Below the pieces are notes generated by a model. That model worked only from the letters and a program-made list of their open reading frames with translations. It was not told the origin of the DNA and made no database searches. Below are positions 24,257 through 32,785 of a stretch of 64,000 nt of DNA, in pieces. The stretch's first letter is position 1; each line of letters starts with the position of its first letter. The DNA lies in NCBI RefSeq assembly GCF_026341825.1, contig NZ_JAPENY010000002.1, positions 2,617,111 to 2,681,110 on the forward strand, written 5' to 3'. This stretch comes from Streptomyces sp. NBC_00620 (lineage in GTDB: Bacteria; Actinomycetota; Actinomycetes; Streptomycetales; Streptomycetaceae). The position numbers and the translations under genes were made by a program.

Positions 24257-24910
24257 ATGTCCACCCCACTGCCGCCCTTCCCGAAGCGACAGGAACCGTC
24301 CGACGAGCCGGTTCTGATGGAACTAGCGCCCCGGGGCGGCGCGCCGCAGCTGCGCGCCGACGCCGCGCGCAACCGTGCCCGTCTGCTGGAGGCCGCCGCC
24401 CGGCTGGTCGAGGAGCGCGGGGTGGCCAACGTGACGATGGAGGCCGTCGCCTGCGCGGCATCGGTCGGCAAGGGAACCGTCTTCCGGCGGTTCGGCGACC
24501 GCACCGGCCTGCTGATGGCGCTCCTCGACCACACCGAACAGCAGTTCCAGGCCGCGTTCCTCAGCGGCCCGCCCCCGATGGGCCCCGGCGCCTCACCGGT
24601 GGAGCGTCTGCATGCCTTCGGTATCGGCGCCCTGCGCCAGATGTCCGACCAGCTCGACCTGTACCTCGCCGCCGAATCGGACGTCACCCGCCGCTTCAGC
24701 CTGGCCCCCTACCGCGTCCGCCTCATGCATGTCGCGATGCTGCTCCGCCAGGCGGTCCCGGCCGCGGACACCGAGCTCATCGCCCAGACGCTCATGGGAT
24801 ATCTGGAGCCGGCCCTGATCAACCACCTGACCCGCCAGTGCGGCATGCCGCTCGAACGCCTGGAGTCCGGCTGGCACGACCTCGTCAACCGGAGCACCGC
24901 CACCGTCTGA
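24257..24910 (+). CDS. TetR-family regulator of the FMN reductase
   Basis: A 217-residue TetR protein. After a 30-residue Pro-rich lead it has the DNA-binding domain (RNRARLLEAAARLVEERG, VTMEAVACAASVGKGTVFRR, FGDRTGLLMALL), then a helical ligand domain of the type found in regulators of quinone or electrophile reductases. It lies head to head with the reductase, sharing two operators. The inducer is probably an oxidising or electrophilic small molecule. Confidence 0.92.
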   Translation: MSTPLPPFPKRQEPSDEPVLMELAPRGGAPQLRADAARNRARLLEAAARLVEERGVANVTMEAVACAASVGKGTVFRRFGDRTGLLMALLDHTEQQFQAAFLSGPPPMGPGASPVERLHAFGIGALRQMSDQLDLYLAAESDVTRRFSLAPYRVRLMHVAMLLRQAVPAADTELIAQTLMGYLEPALINHLTRQCGMPLERLESGWHDLVNRSTATV

Positions 24911-24946
24911 TAGCGGTACCCCGCGGCTCGGGAGGACAATACGGGC

Positions 24947-26065
24947 ATGGCGCATCGCCTTGAAGACGTGAGCGGGCCTGCCCAGGTGGCCGGGGCAGGT
25001 GAGGGCATCAGCAGGCAGGAGCTGGCCCTCGCCGCCCGGAACCATGGGCTGCCACTGGAGGCCCTGCGGTACGACGTGACCCCACCGGGGCTGCACTACG
25101 TGCTGACGCACTACGACATCCCGTACACCGAGGACTCCTCGTGGCGACTGGACCTGGGGGGCCGGGTGCGGCAGCCGCTGGTACTTGCAATGGACGAGCT
25201 GAAGTCGTATCCCGCGGTGACCCAGCGGGTGACCATGGAGTGCGCGGGCAATGGCCGGGCCCTGCTGACGCCACGGCCGGTGAGCCAGCCGTGGCTGGTC
25301 GAGGCGGTCGGTACGGCGGAGTGGACCGGTGTGCCGCTGCGGGTGCTGCTCGCGGAGGCCGGAGTCGGGGCCGGGGCGGTGGACGTGGTGTTCACCGGCG
25401 CCGACCACGGGGTCGAGCGAGGCGTCGAGCAGGACTACCGGCGTGCGCTTCCGCTGGACGTGGCCACCGGCGGTGAGCCCGAGGTACTGGTGGCGTACGA
25501 GATGAACGGCGCCCCGCTGCCCCCGCAGCACGGGCGTCCGCTGCGGCTGGTGGTGCCCGGCTGGTACGGCATGGCGCATGTGAAGTGGCTGCGTGACATC
25601 ACGGTGACCGACACACCGTTCACCGGCTTCCAGCAGGCCGTGGCCTACCGGCTCCGGCAGGACGCCGGGGACGAGGGCGAACCGGTCACCCGGATCGCCC
25701 CGCGAGCCCTGCTCGTCCCGCCCGGCTTCCCGGACTTCATGTCCAGGGCGCGGGTGGTGCGGCCCGGCGCCGTGCCGCTGGAGGGACGGGCCTGGTCCGG
25801 GCGCGCGCCGGTCGCCCGGGTCGAGGTGAGCACGGACGACGGACGCAGCTGGTACGAGGCGGAGTTGGACCCGGCCGACAAGCACCGGTGGTCCTGGCGG
25901 ACTTGGCGTCTCTCCTGGACGGCAAGCCCCGGCAGTCATGTACTCAGCGCGCGGGCCACCGACGCGGAGGGGCACACGCAGCCGCTGGAACAGCCGTGGA
26001 ACCGGGGAGGCTTCGCGGTCAACCTTGTCCAGCGGGTTCCCGTTCTCTGCGTGGACCCTGACTGA
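24947..26065 (+). CDS. Sulfite oxidase-like molybdopterin oxidoreductase, cytosolic form
   Basis: A 372-residue enzyme with a molybdopterin domain (about 45-240) and a Mo-co dimerisation domain (about 255-370). The cysteine that binds molybdenum is C99 in TMECAGNGR; other marks are TAEWTGVPL, AYEMNGAPLP and LRLVVPGWYGMAHVKWL. Family members oxidise sulfite or reduce methionine sulfoxide. No Tat or Sec signal and no haem domain is present, so it would act in the cytosol with an unknown electron acceptor. It follows the TetR gene by 36 bp but is probably separate. Confidence 0.9.
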   Translation: MAHRLEDVSGPAQVAGAGEGISRQELALAARNHGLPLEALRYDVTPPGLHYVLTHYDIPYTEDSSWRLDLGGRVRQPLVLAMDELKSYPAVTQRVTMECAGNGRALLTPRPVSQPWLVEAVGTAEWTGVPLRVLLAEAGVGAGAVDVVFTGADHGVERGVEQDYRRALPLDVATGGEPEVLVAYEMNGAPLPPQHGRPLRLVVPGWYGMAHVKWLRDITVTDTPFTGFQQAVAYRLRQDAGDEGEPVTRIAPRALLVPPGFPDFMSRARVVRPGAVPLEGRAWSGRAPVARVEVSTDDGRSWYEAELDPADKHRWSWRTWRLSWTASPGSHVLSARATDAEGHTQPLEQPWNRGGFAVNLVQRVPVLCVDPD

Positions 26066-26120
26066 ACCCCCGTACGGACGGCCGGAGTCGCACAACCACC
26101 CCGGCCGTCCGCAGGCCCCG

Positions 26121-27317
26121 TCAGCTGAACGGGTCCAGGGTGATGTAGGCCTGTTGCGGGTTGCCGTCGTGCACGAGCGACTCGTGGGCACCGACGTCGT
26201 CGAAGGCGAACGCGTAGGCCTTGCCGTCGGCCATCTGCGCGTGGATCTTACGGGCGTAGTGGTTGGTCACCGTGTCCAGGTAGAAGTTCGCCGAGCTGGT
26301 GTCCGGCTGGTTGGGGTTGACCAGGAGCGTAGAACGGTTGAAGCCCGCGCACAGGGTGCGTGAAATCGGGCCGCGCACCAGGTCGTTGGGGGCGTCGAGG
26401 AGCTTGTAGCAGCCGAAGATGCTGTCGGCGTCGGGCTTCTGGAAGCTGGTGACGACCGCTCCGGCGCTGTTGGTGAAGTTCATGACGTTCCCCGAGACCC
26501 GGCCGAAGTACTTCGTGTTCGGCTGGTCGGTGAACGGCGTCACCGTCAGCGTCGACGACGTGTACTTCTGCCAGACGCGGTTGATGTAGTCGTTCATGAC
26601 CGTGCTGGGCAGCGCGCCCACCTGGACTCCATGACCGGGAGCGAGGGCTCGCAGGACGGTGCCGTCCGGCTTGGTCTGGATCAGGTTCGCCCAGCCGCCC
26701 GGCTGACCTCGCAGCGCGTTGAAGAACCCGTTGTACCCACCCGCCTTGAGGTGACCGGTGTTCTTCGTCGAACCGTCGGCCAGCTGCACTCCGACGGCGT
26801 ACGGGGCCGAGAACATGTCCACCTGTGTGCTGTTGATCCACAGACCGGCGTCATTGAGTGTGTACTCGGACCAGTTGAAGAGGATGTTTCGGTTCGGGTC
26901 GCTCGGATTCTGCACGGCCGGCTGCACCAGACCGCCGGTGGTGAGCCGGAAGTCGAGCTTCTGCCCGTAGGAGAAGTAGACCCGGCCGGAGAACTTGGGC
27001 ATCCGGATCGTCTTGGACTGCCCGTTCGCCGGTCCCGCTATCGACGCGTCAGGCGCGGGCGTCGGCGGATTGCCGCCGGCGGGCCAGGCGTGGAAGGTGC
27101 CGTTCGCGTCGGCCCAGCCCTGCTGACCGGTCGTCAGCAGTGTTCCGAGGTTGTAGATGTAGACCGCGTCGCCGCGGGCCGAGTTGTTGGTGATCTTCAG
27201 CGGGATGGTCGCCGGGACGGCGGCCTCGGCCCCGGACGGGGCCCCAAACGTGAACAGGGCCGCGGCGAGGGTGGCCGCGGCCACCGCCATGGACCGCCAT
27301 CTGAGTTTTCCGAACAC
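26121..27317 (-). CDS. Secreted GH64 endo-beta-1,3-glucanase
   Basis: A 398-residue glucanase of the thaumatin-like GH64 family. A signal peptide (MAVAAATLAAALFTFGAPSGAEA) precedes the mature start AVPATIPLKITNNS; the segments VYFSYGQKLDFRL, NILFNWSEYTLND and a late FYLDTVTNHYARKIHAQMADGKAYAFAFDD identify the family. It cleaves laminarin and fungal wall beta-1,3-glucan. No extra binding module is present. GTG 27317 follows GGAGGA with ideal spacing; the upstream in-frame ATG has no ribosome site. The promoter region holds a LacI-type and a DasR-like palindrome. Confidence 0.92.
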   Translation of the reverse strand: MFGKLRWRSMAVAAATLAAALFTFGAPSGAEAAVPATIPLKITNNSARGDAVYIYNLGTLLTTGQQGWADANGTFHAWPAGGNPPTPAPDASIAGPANGQSKTIRMPKFSGRVYFSYGQKLDFRLTTGGLVQPAVQNPSDPNRNILFNWSEYTLNDAGLWINSTQVDMFSAPYAVGVQLADGSTKNTGHLKAGGYNGFFNALRGQPGGWANLIQTKPDGTVLRALAPGHGVQVGALPSTVMNDYINRVWQKYTSSTLTVTPFTDQPNTKYFGRVSGNVMNFTNSAGAVVTSFQKPDADSIFGCYKLLDAPNDLVRGPISRTLCAGFNRSTLLVNPNQPDTSSANFYLDTVTNHYARKIHAQMADGKAYAFAFDDVGAHESLVHDGNPQQAYITLDPFS

Positions 27318-27353
27318 GCTCTTCCTCCTTCGGGTGGGGGCCTCCGGTCTTCG

Positions 27354-27367
27354 TGAGAGCGCTCTCA
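27354..27367. promoter_or_regulatory. CebR-like LacI operator before the GH64 gene
   Basis: TGAGAGCGCTCTCA is a perfect 14-bp palindrome close to the known CebR site TGGGAGCGCTCCCA. On the minus strand it lies just downstream of TTGACA (27389-27394), over the expected -10 and start of the GH64 transcript. Confidence 0.7.
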
Positions 27368-27408
27368 GAGTTCCGCCGGGCTGCGTACATGTCAACGTTT
27401 TCTGCAGT

Positions 27409-27424
27409 ATTGGTCTGGTCCAAT
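27409..27424. promoter_or_regulatory. DasR-like or chitinase-type box before the GH64 gene
   Basis: ATTGGTCTGGTCCAAT matches the DasR core TGGTCTAGACCA at ten of twelve bases and is itself an imperfect palindrome. It lies upstream of the presumed -35. Chitin or glucosamine control of a fungal-wall glucanase would make sense. Confidence 0.4.
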
Positions 27425-27464
27425 CTTGGGGCGGTCGCTTTACGGCCCATGTCGGCCAGGAAGT

Positions 27465-27506
27465 GGCACCGCCGTCGTCCGAAGAACGGCACCGCCGTCG
27501 TCCGAA
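27465..27506. repeat. Exact 19-bp direct repeat, 23-bp period
   Basis: GGCACCGCCGTCGTCCGAA occurs at 27465-27483 and again at 27488-27506. It sits between the GH64 promoter and the lipoprotein gene, about 100 bp before the latter. It may be a paired activator site or a slippage duplication. Confidence 0.6.
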
Positions 27507-27605
27507 AGGCTGCCCGGCACTCCAATGGGCCCGCGCCGTTCGCGCCGCCCGGCACCGGCACCGAGCATGAGGGAGTCCCGTACGGCAGGAAGAGGACGAG
27601 CCCCC

Positions 27606-28241
27606 ATGACCAGACGCACCCCCTCCGGCACCGGCCGATCGAGCCGATCACGCAGGACCGCCGCCCTCCTGGCCACCCTCGCGTGCGGCGCCGCGCTCGT
27701 CTCGTGCAGCACGGACAGCGGCAACGACAGCGGTGCCTCCGTCAGCCCGCGCCCCACCGCGCCGAACGAGTCCTCCTTCACGGGGACGGCGCCGTCCGCC
27801 CTCGCCTCGGCAGGCGCCTCGGTCATCGATTCCGCTCGCGCCTCCGCGTCGGCGGCGGCCTCCTCCGTATCGGCCGCGGCATCCGAGTTCGCGGCCTCGG
27901 TCTCGGCCGACACGGCGCGGGCCAGTAAGGCTGCGGAGGCGGAGCTGAAGAACGTGCAGGGCAGCGGCAACGCGACGTCGGAAGTCGCCATCACCGGGTT
28001 GCCCAGGGCGCAGACCGGCGGGCTGCTTGCCGTGCTCGTCGCCATCACCAACAAGACCGACAAGAAGGCCTCGTACGCCGTGCAGGTCGACTTCGAGGAC
28101 TCCGACGGCAAGGTCGTGGAGACCAGGTTCGTCGGAGCGCAGGACCTCGAACCCGGCAAGCGGGCCGAGCCCGTCGCCATCAGCAGGTCGCCCGTCGAGC
28201 CCAAGCTGACCGCTCGGCTGGCCAAGGCCCAGCGATACTGA
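27606..28241 (+). CDS. Lipoprotein with Ala/Ser-rich helix and a beta-sandwich domain
   Basis: A 211-residue lipoprotein. An Arg-rich start and hydrophobic stretch end in the lipobox LVSC. Residues about 50-125 are extremely rich in Ala and Ser (SARASASAAASSVSAAASEF), likely an extended or coiled helix reaching away from the membrane. The last 90 residues (GLLAVLVAITNKTDKKASYAVQVDF) have the character of a FxLYD or DUF4352-type beta-sandwich. Its role is unknown; it could be a wall-spanning binding protein. ATG 27606 follows GGAAGAGGA. A membrane phospholipase-C-like gene follows 100 bp downstream. Confidence 0.8.
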   Translation: MTRRTPSGTGRSSRSRRTAALLATLACGAALVSCSTDSGNDSGASVSPRPTAPNESSFTGTAPSALASAGASVIDSARASASAAASSVSAAASEFAASVSADTARASKAAEAELKNVQGSGNATSEVAITGLPRAQTGGLLAVLVAITNKTDKKASYAVQVDFEDSDGKVVETRFVGAQDLEPGKRAEPVAISRSPVEPKLTARLAKAQRY

Positions 28242-28342
28242 CCCGGCGCCCGGCTCGCCGCCCCGCCCCGGTCGGCGGAGCATTGAGGCATGGGCATGGC
28301 CGCAACCCCTGAGCAGCCGGGCGTGGGCGGGGCCGGCAGAGG

Positions 28343-30487
28343 GTGCGCGCGGTGCGCCTGGTGGCCTGGGTGCTGGCCGTCGTGTGCGTCGTGGTCGTGA
28401 CGGCGACGGCGACCGCCCGCTCCACCGTTCTCAACGCCGGCTTCTACCGCAGCGCACTCGACGACCAGCACGCGTACGACCGGATTTTCGATCAGGTGCT
28501 GGTCGACCCCGCGGTCGCGCCCGTAACCCGCGACCTACTCGGACAGCTGCCCGTCCCGGAAGCGCTGGTCACCTCCAACCTGAAGACCGTCCTGCCGCCC
28601 GAGACACTTCGCGCGCTCGTCGACGCACAGGTCCGGCACCTCATCGCCTACCTGCGCGGCGACGAGAATCCGCTGAGCCTCTCGGTCGACCTGAGGCCGC
28701 TGACGGCGAACATCGGGGACCTCGCCCAGATCTACTTCGGCGATCTGGTCGCCTCGCTGCAGGAGCGGCCGGTGGCCGACTTCGCGCAGTTCCGGACCAA
28801 CCTCGGCCAGTCCATGGACCGCCTGGCCAAGGGGGAGGCACCCGCGTGGCTGCCCGTGCTCGACCTCTCCGAGGAGCAGGCGGCGGCCGCCACCGAGACA
28901 CTTCTGGGGCTCGTGCCACCGGCGGAGCGGTCCGCGTTGCGCCCCGACATCGAGGTGGCGCTGGAGAACGGGAACGTCGCCGGGGCGCTCGCCGCCGTCG
29001 GGCCTGTGGTCTTCTCCGACCGCACCCGCGAAGCCGCGGACCATCTGCGAGGCGTCGCCGACGGCGACACCTGGAACATCTCCGCCGACATCGACGAGAC
29101 CGACGGGACACTCCAGCACGTTCGCGCCGTGACCCGACTCGCCCTGGACGTCGTGGAACCGCTGGCCCTGCTGCTCGCGGCCGCCTCCCTCGCCGTGCTC
29201 TGGTTCACGGGTCCGAGGAGCGTGCCGCGGCGGTTGCGGCAACTGGGCTGGGCGCTCGCGGCCGGTGGTCTGATCGCCGCCCTGGCCGCGCTGATTCTCG
29301 GCCTCGTGACCGGCCGTCAGGTGGTGGGTACCCCCGCCTCCTGGCCCGAAGCGGTGTCGCGCCTGGTCGACGACGTGCAGAGCGCCGCGTTCGACCGCCT
29401 GCTGACCGTGGCCGCGACGACAGCCCTGGTGCCCATCACCGCAGGCGCCCTCCTCGTCGCCCTCGCCTGGGCGGCCGAGCGGCGCCCGGAACCGTTCGCC
29501 ACGCGCCGCGCACACCTCGCCCCGGCGCTCGGAGCCACGGCTGTCGCCCTGGCAGGCGTCGCGCTGGTCCCGCTCGCGTTCGCCGGCCAGGGCGTCCGCG
29601 TCTGCCAGGGCAGCACCCGGCTGTGCGACCTGCCCTACGACGAACTCGCCCAGGTCACCTCGCACAACGCCATGTCGACGACGGCCGACCGATTCATCGG
29701 CCCCCTCCAGGACCCCGACATCACCGGCCAACTGAACGACGGGGTACGGGCGTTGCAGATCGACACCTACCACTGGGAACGCCCCGAGGACATCACCCGG
29801 CGGCTGGCCGAATCCGACTTCCCGCCCGAGCTGCGCGCGCAGATCAAGGACGCGGTCAACCGGTTCAACCCGCCCCGCGAGGGCCTGTGGCTGTGTCACT
29901 CGGTGTGCCGGGCGGGCGCTCTGGAACTGGTGCCCACCCTGCGGGAGTTGGGGGACTGGCTGCGAGCCCACCCGTCCGAGGTCCTGACCCTGATCGTGCA
30001 GGACGACATCAGCGGTGCCGACACCGCGGATGCCGTCCAACAGGCCGGTCTGAACGACCTGTTGTACCCCCCGGACGAGGATCCGAACCGCCCGTGGCCC
30101 ACCCTCGGCGAGATGATCGACGACGACCACCGCCTTGTCGTCTTCGCCGAGCGGGCCGACGGGCCGGCGCCCTGGTACCGGAACTTCTACCGGTACGGGA
30201 TGGAAACCCCCTTCGCCTTCCGGACCCCGCAGGAGATGACCTGCGGACCCCACCGGGGAGGCACCGACAAACGGCTCTTCCTCCTCAACCACTTCATCAC
30301 CATCGACGGCGGCAGCCGACTGGACGCGGGGCAGATCAACCGGCGTGACGACGTGCTGGAGCGCGTCCACGCCTGTGAGCGGGAGCGCGGCCGGCCGGTG
30401 AACTTCATCGCCGTGGACTACACCACGATCGGGGACACGGAGGGCGCCGTGGACGCGCTCAACGCCGAGCGCGTCCAGGGCCGTTGA
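28343..30487 (+). CDS. Polytopic membrane protein with C-terminal phospholipase-C-like domain
   Basis: A 714-residue protein. A first helix (6-25) leads to an outside domain of about 240 residues, then four helices (about 270-420), then a second outside domain from about 425 to the end. That domain looks like a PI-PLC X-type TIM barrel: the first catalytic His is H441 in VTSHNAMST, the second H519 in WLCHSVC, with DGVRALQIDTYHW, VFAERADGPAPWY and a late NFIAVDYT strand. Such enzymes cleave phosphodiesters by acid-base chemistry; calcium ligands are not certain. Disulfides are likely. GTG 28352 is a slightly better-spaced start than 28343. The substrate is unknown. Confidence 0.82.
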   Translation: MRAVRLVAWVLAVVCVVVVTATATARSTVLNAGFYRSALDDQHAYDRIFDQVLVDPAVAPVTRDLLGQLPVPEALVTSNLKTVLPPETLRALVDAQVRHLIAYLRGDENPLSLSVDLRPLTANIGDLAQIYFGDLVASLQERPVADFAQFRTNLGQSMDRLAKGEAPAWLPVLDLSEEQAAAATETLLGLVPPAERSALRPDIEVALENGNVAGALAAVGPVVFSDRTREAADHLRGVADGDTWNISADIDETDGTLQHVRAVTRLALDVVEPLALLLAAASLAVLWFTGPRSVPRRLRQLGWALAAGGLIAALAALILGLVTGRQVVGTPASWPEAVSRLVDDVQSAAFDRLLTVAATTALVPITAGALLVALAWAAERRPEPFATRRAHLAPALGATAVALAGVALVPLAFAGQGVRVCQGSTRLCDLPYDELAQVTSHNAMSTTADRFIGPLQDPDITGQLNDGVRALQIDTYHWERPEDITRRLAESDFPPELRAQIKDAVNRFNPPREGLWLCHSVCRAGALELVPTLRELGDWLRAHPSEVLTLIVQDDISGADTADAVQQAGLNDLLYPPDEDPNRPWPTLGEMIDDDHRLVVFAERADGPAPWYRNFYRYGMETPFAFRTPQEMTCGPHRGGTDKRLFLLNHFITIDGGSRLDAGQINRRDDVLERVHACERERGRPVNFIAVDYTTIGDTEGAVDALNAERVQGR

Positions 30488-30493
30488 GAGGGA

Positions 30494-32602
30494 CTACGCC
30501 TCCGGCTCCCGTACCAGGTGCAGCGCGGCGCTGGACCAGTCGCCCAAGGGCAGGTCGACGTGCAACCCGTACTCGCCGAGCACGGCTGCGTGGTGCACGG
30601 CACCGGTGCGGGCGTCGCGGTAGCGCCCCCCGGGGTGCAGGCCGCGCAGCCGGACCGGAACCTGCGGGGCGCCGTGCCGCGAGACGCGCCGATACACGAG
30701 GAGCAGGGTTTCCGAGGCGTCGGCGGCGGTGTACTGAACCACCGAGACGGCGTCCTCGGCCGGTGGCGACAGACGGTCGAGCCTGCCGTGCTGCACGAGG
30801 TGGCGCACCTGCTTGTACTCGGCCACCAGAGTGGCGCCCTCGCGCAGTTCCTCCTCGGACCAGTGGGTGAGATCGCCCCCGATGCCCAGGGCGCCGGCCA
30901 TCGCCACATGGAAACGGAAACGCAGCGGAACCGTCCGGCCGGTGAGCTGGTTGGGCACGTCCGTCACCCACGCGCCCATCGTGCGCGCGGGATAGATCTG
31001 GCCGTAGCCGTGCTGGATCCCCATCCGGTCGGCGGCATCGGTGTTGTCCGACGCCCACGCCTGGTCCGTACGGGACAGGATGCCCAGGTCGACCCGGCCG
31101 CCACCGCCGCTGCACGACTCGATCCGCAGCGCCGGATGGTCCGCGCGGAGGCGGTCGATGACGCCGTACAGATTGCGTACGTACTGGGGTCCGAGGCGGT
31201 CGGCGCCGTCCTGCTGCCCGGGCCAGCCGGCCTCGCTGAACGCCCGGTTCATGTCCCACTTGAGGAAGTCGATGCCGTTGTCGCCGACGAGCCGGGTCAG
31301 CCAGTCGTACGCCCAGTCCGCGACATCGCGGCGGGCGAAGTTGAGGACCAGCTGGTTGCGCAGCTCGGAGCGGGGGCGGTCGGGGAAGTGCAGTACCCAG
31401 TCCGGGTGTTGGCGGTAGAGATCACTGTCCGGGTTGACCATCTCGGGTTCCACCCAGAGTCCGAAACCCATCCCCAGCCGGTGCACCGAGTCGACCAGCG
31501 GCGTCAGCCCGTTGGGGAAGCGGTCCGGTGAAGGCGTCCAGTCGCCGAGGCCCGCTCGGTCGCTGCGGCGCGCTCCGAACCAGCCGTCGTCGACGACGTA
31601 CAGCTCGACCCCGAGCTCCGCGGCCCGTTCGGCGAGCGCCTTCTGGCTGACCTCGTCGACGTCGAAGCCCGTCGCCTCCCAGGAGTTGTACAGCACCGGC
31701 GCGACCTCGTCCGGATGCGGCAGGACATGCGCGATGGTGTACGCGTGCCAGGCTCGGCTGGCCGCGCCGAAGCCGCCGTCGGTGCACAGACCCGCGAACG
31801 GGGGAGTGGCGAACTCCTCGCCCGGCGCGAGCGGCACATTCGTACCGTCGTGGCCGACGCCTCCGGTGAATCCGGCCCGGCCGTCGGGGGTGCGCTGCGT
31901 GGTGATCCGCCAACTCCCGCTCCAGGCAAGGGCGGCGCTCCACACCCGGCCGTGCTCCTCCGTGGCCTCGCCCGCGTCGAGCATCACCCACGGGTTGGCA
32001 TGGTGGCTGGTGGTACCGCGACGACTGGTCAACACGGTCTCGCCGTACGGCAGTTGTTCCCGGCGCAGCTGACTCTCGGCACACCACTGGCCGGTGACGT
32101 GGCTGAGGCGGTAGTCCCGCAGCGCCGGCAGCGCCCACGCAGCGGAATCGGTGCGCAGCAGGGTGACGGGCTCGTCACCGGCGTTGCGGACCACGGTCCA
32201 GCGCTCAATGACGTCCGTGTCGCCGTGCACACGGTAGTGGAGTGTCACATCCAGCGGGTAGTTGCGGTCGCGGAACCCCAGTTCCAGCTTGTCGTCACTG
32301 ACGCGCCGCCCGGTGGGCTGCCACTCGAACGCGCGTGATCCGTCCGCGAACCGGACCTGGAGCGACGGCGGCCCGTAGCGCGTCCCGCCGTCGACGGGAA
32401 GCTCCTCCCTGAAAGGGGGAATGCCCTCGAAGCTGCTGGCCGCCGGAGCCTCGGGTGCGACGAGCGCCTCTGCCTCCGCGAGCGTAAGCCGTGGGCCCCA
32501 TGCGAGGTGGCAGGGCGTCCCGGTCTCGTCGACTCTCAGCGCGTACGACGTGTTCGGTGTGGCCAGCAGATAGACCCCGGAGTCCGGGGCGAAGGAGATC
32601 AT
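30494..32602 (-). CDS. Intracellular GH36 alpha-galactosidase
   Basis: A 702-residue enzyme of the large bacterial GH36 type: N-terminal beta-sandwich (to about 320), TIM barrel, and C-terminal beta domain. The nucleophile is D450 in FLKWDMNR and the acid/base D519 in ASDNTDAADR; VLYNSWEATGFDV and YVVDDGWFG are also typical. It removes terminal alpha-galactose from oligosaccharides such as melibiose, raffinose or galactomanno-oligosaccharides. There is no signal peptide, so it should work on imported sugars. It is divergent from the ROK regulator and ABC importer genes, and converges on the membrane phospholipase-like gene with a 6-bp gap. Confidence 0.95.
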   Translation of the reverse strand: MISFAPDSGVYLLATPNTSYALRVDETGTPCHLAWGPRLTLAEAEALVAPEAPAASSFEGIPPFREELPVDGGTRYGPPSLQVRFADGSRAFEWQPTGRRVSDDKLELGFRDRNYPLDVTLHYRVHGDTDVIERWTVVRNAGDEPVTLLRTDSAAWALPALRDYRLSHVTGQWCAESQLRREQLPYGETVLTSRRGTTSHHANPWVMLDAGEATEEHGRVWSAALAWSGSWRITTQRTPDGRAGFTGGVGHDGTNVPLAPGEEFATPPFAGLCTDGGFGAASRAWHAYTIAHVLPHPDEVAPVLYNSWEATGFDVDEVSQKALAERAAELGVELYVVDDGWFGARRSDRAGLGDWTPSPDRFPNGLTPLVDSVHRLGMGFGLWVEPEMVNPDSDLYRQHPDWVLHFPDRPRSELRNQLVLNFARRDVADWAYDWLTRLVGDNGIDFLKWDMNRAFSEAGWPGQQDGADRLGPQYVRNLYGVIDRLRADHPALRIESCSGGGGRVDLGILSRTDQAWASDNTDAADRMGIQHGYGQIYPARTMGAWVTDVPNQLTGRTVPLRFRFHVAMAGALGIGGDLTHWSEEELREGATLVAEYKQVRHLVQHGRLDRLSPPAEDAVSVVQYTAADASETLLLVYRRVSRHGAPQVPVRLRGLHPGGRYRDARTGAVHHAAVLGEYGLHVDLPLGDWSSAALHLVREPEA

Positions 32603-32741
32603 CGACAGGGGTCCTCACGTTCCAGTTGTGCACGAGATGGTCGAAAGCCAACCTCGACCTTCGATCATGTGTCAACACCTTGCCCGTATCTGTCTTTTGC
32701 AGGCGACATGCCCTTCAGGGAAGGTGCCCAAGTTAATCCTG

Positions 32742-32785
32742 CTTATTTTATTGACAGCAGAAAATAAGGGACTTAGGTTCCGGCC
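32742..32785 (+). promoter_or_regulatory. Leaderless ROK promoter inside an inverted repeat
   Basis: CTTATTTT (32742-32749) and AAAATAAG (32761-32768) form perfect eight-base arms that enclose TTGACA (32751-32756). With a 17-bp spacer, TAGGTT (32774-32779) follows as -10, placing the start of transcription at or next to ATG 32786. No ribosome site exists, so the ROK mRNA is probably leaderless. Confidence 0.7.

Noticed and set aside
28535..30370. A 611-codon antisense frame opposite the phospholipase-like gene
   Set aside because: The plus strand shows clear helices and catalytic motifs; the antisense translation does not look like a protein family.
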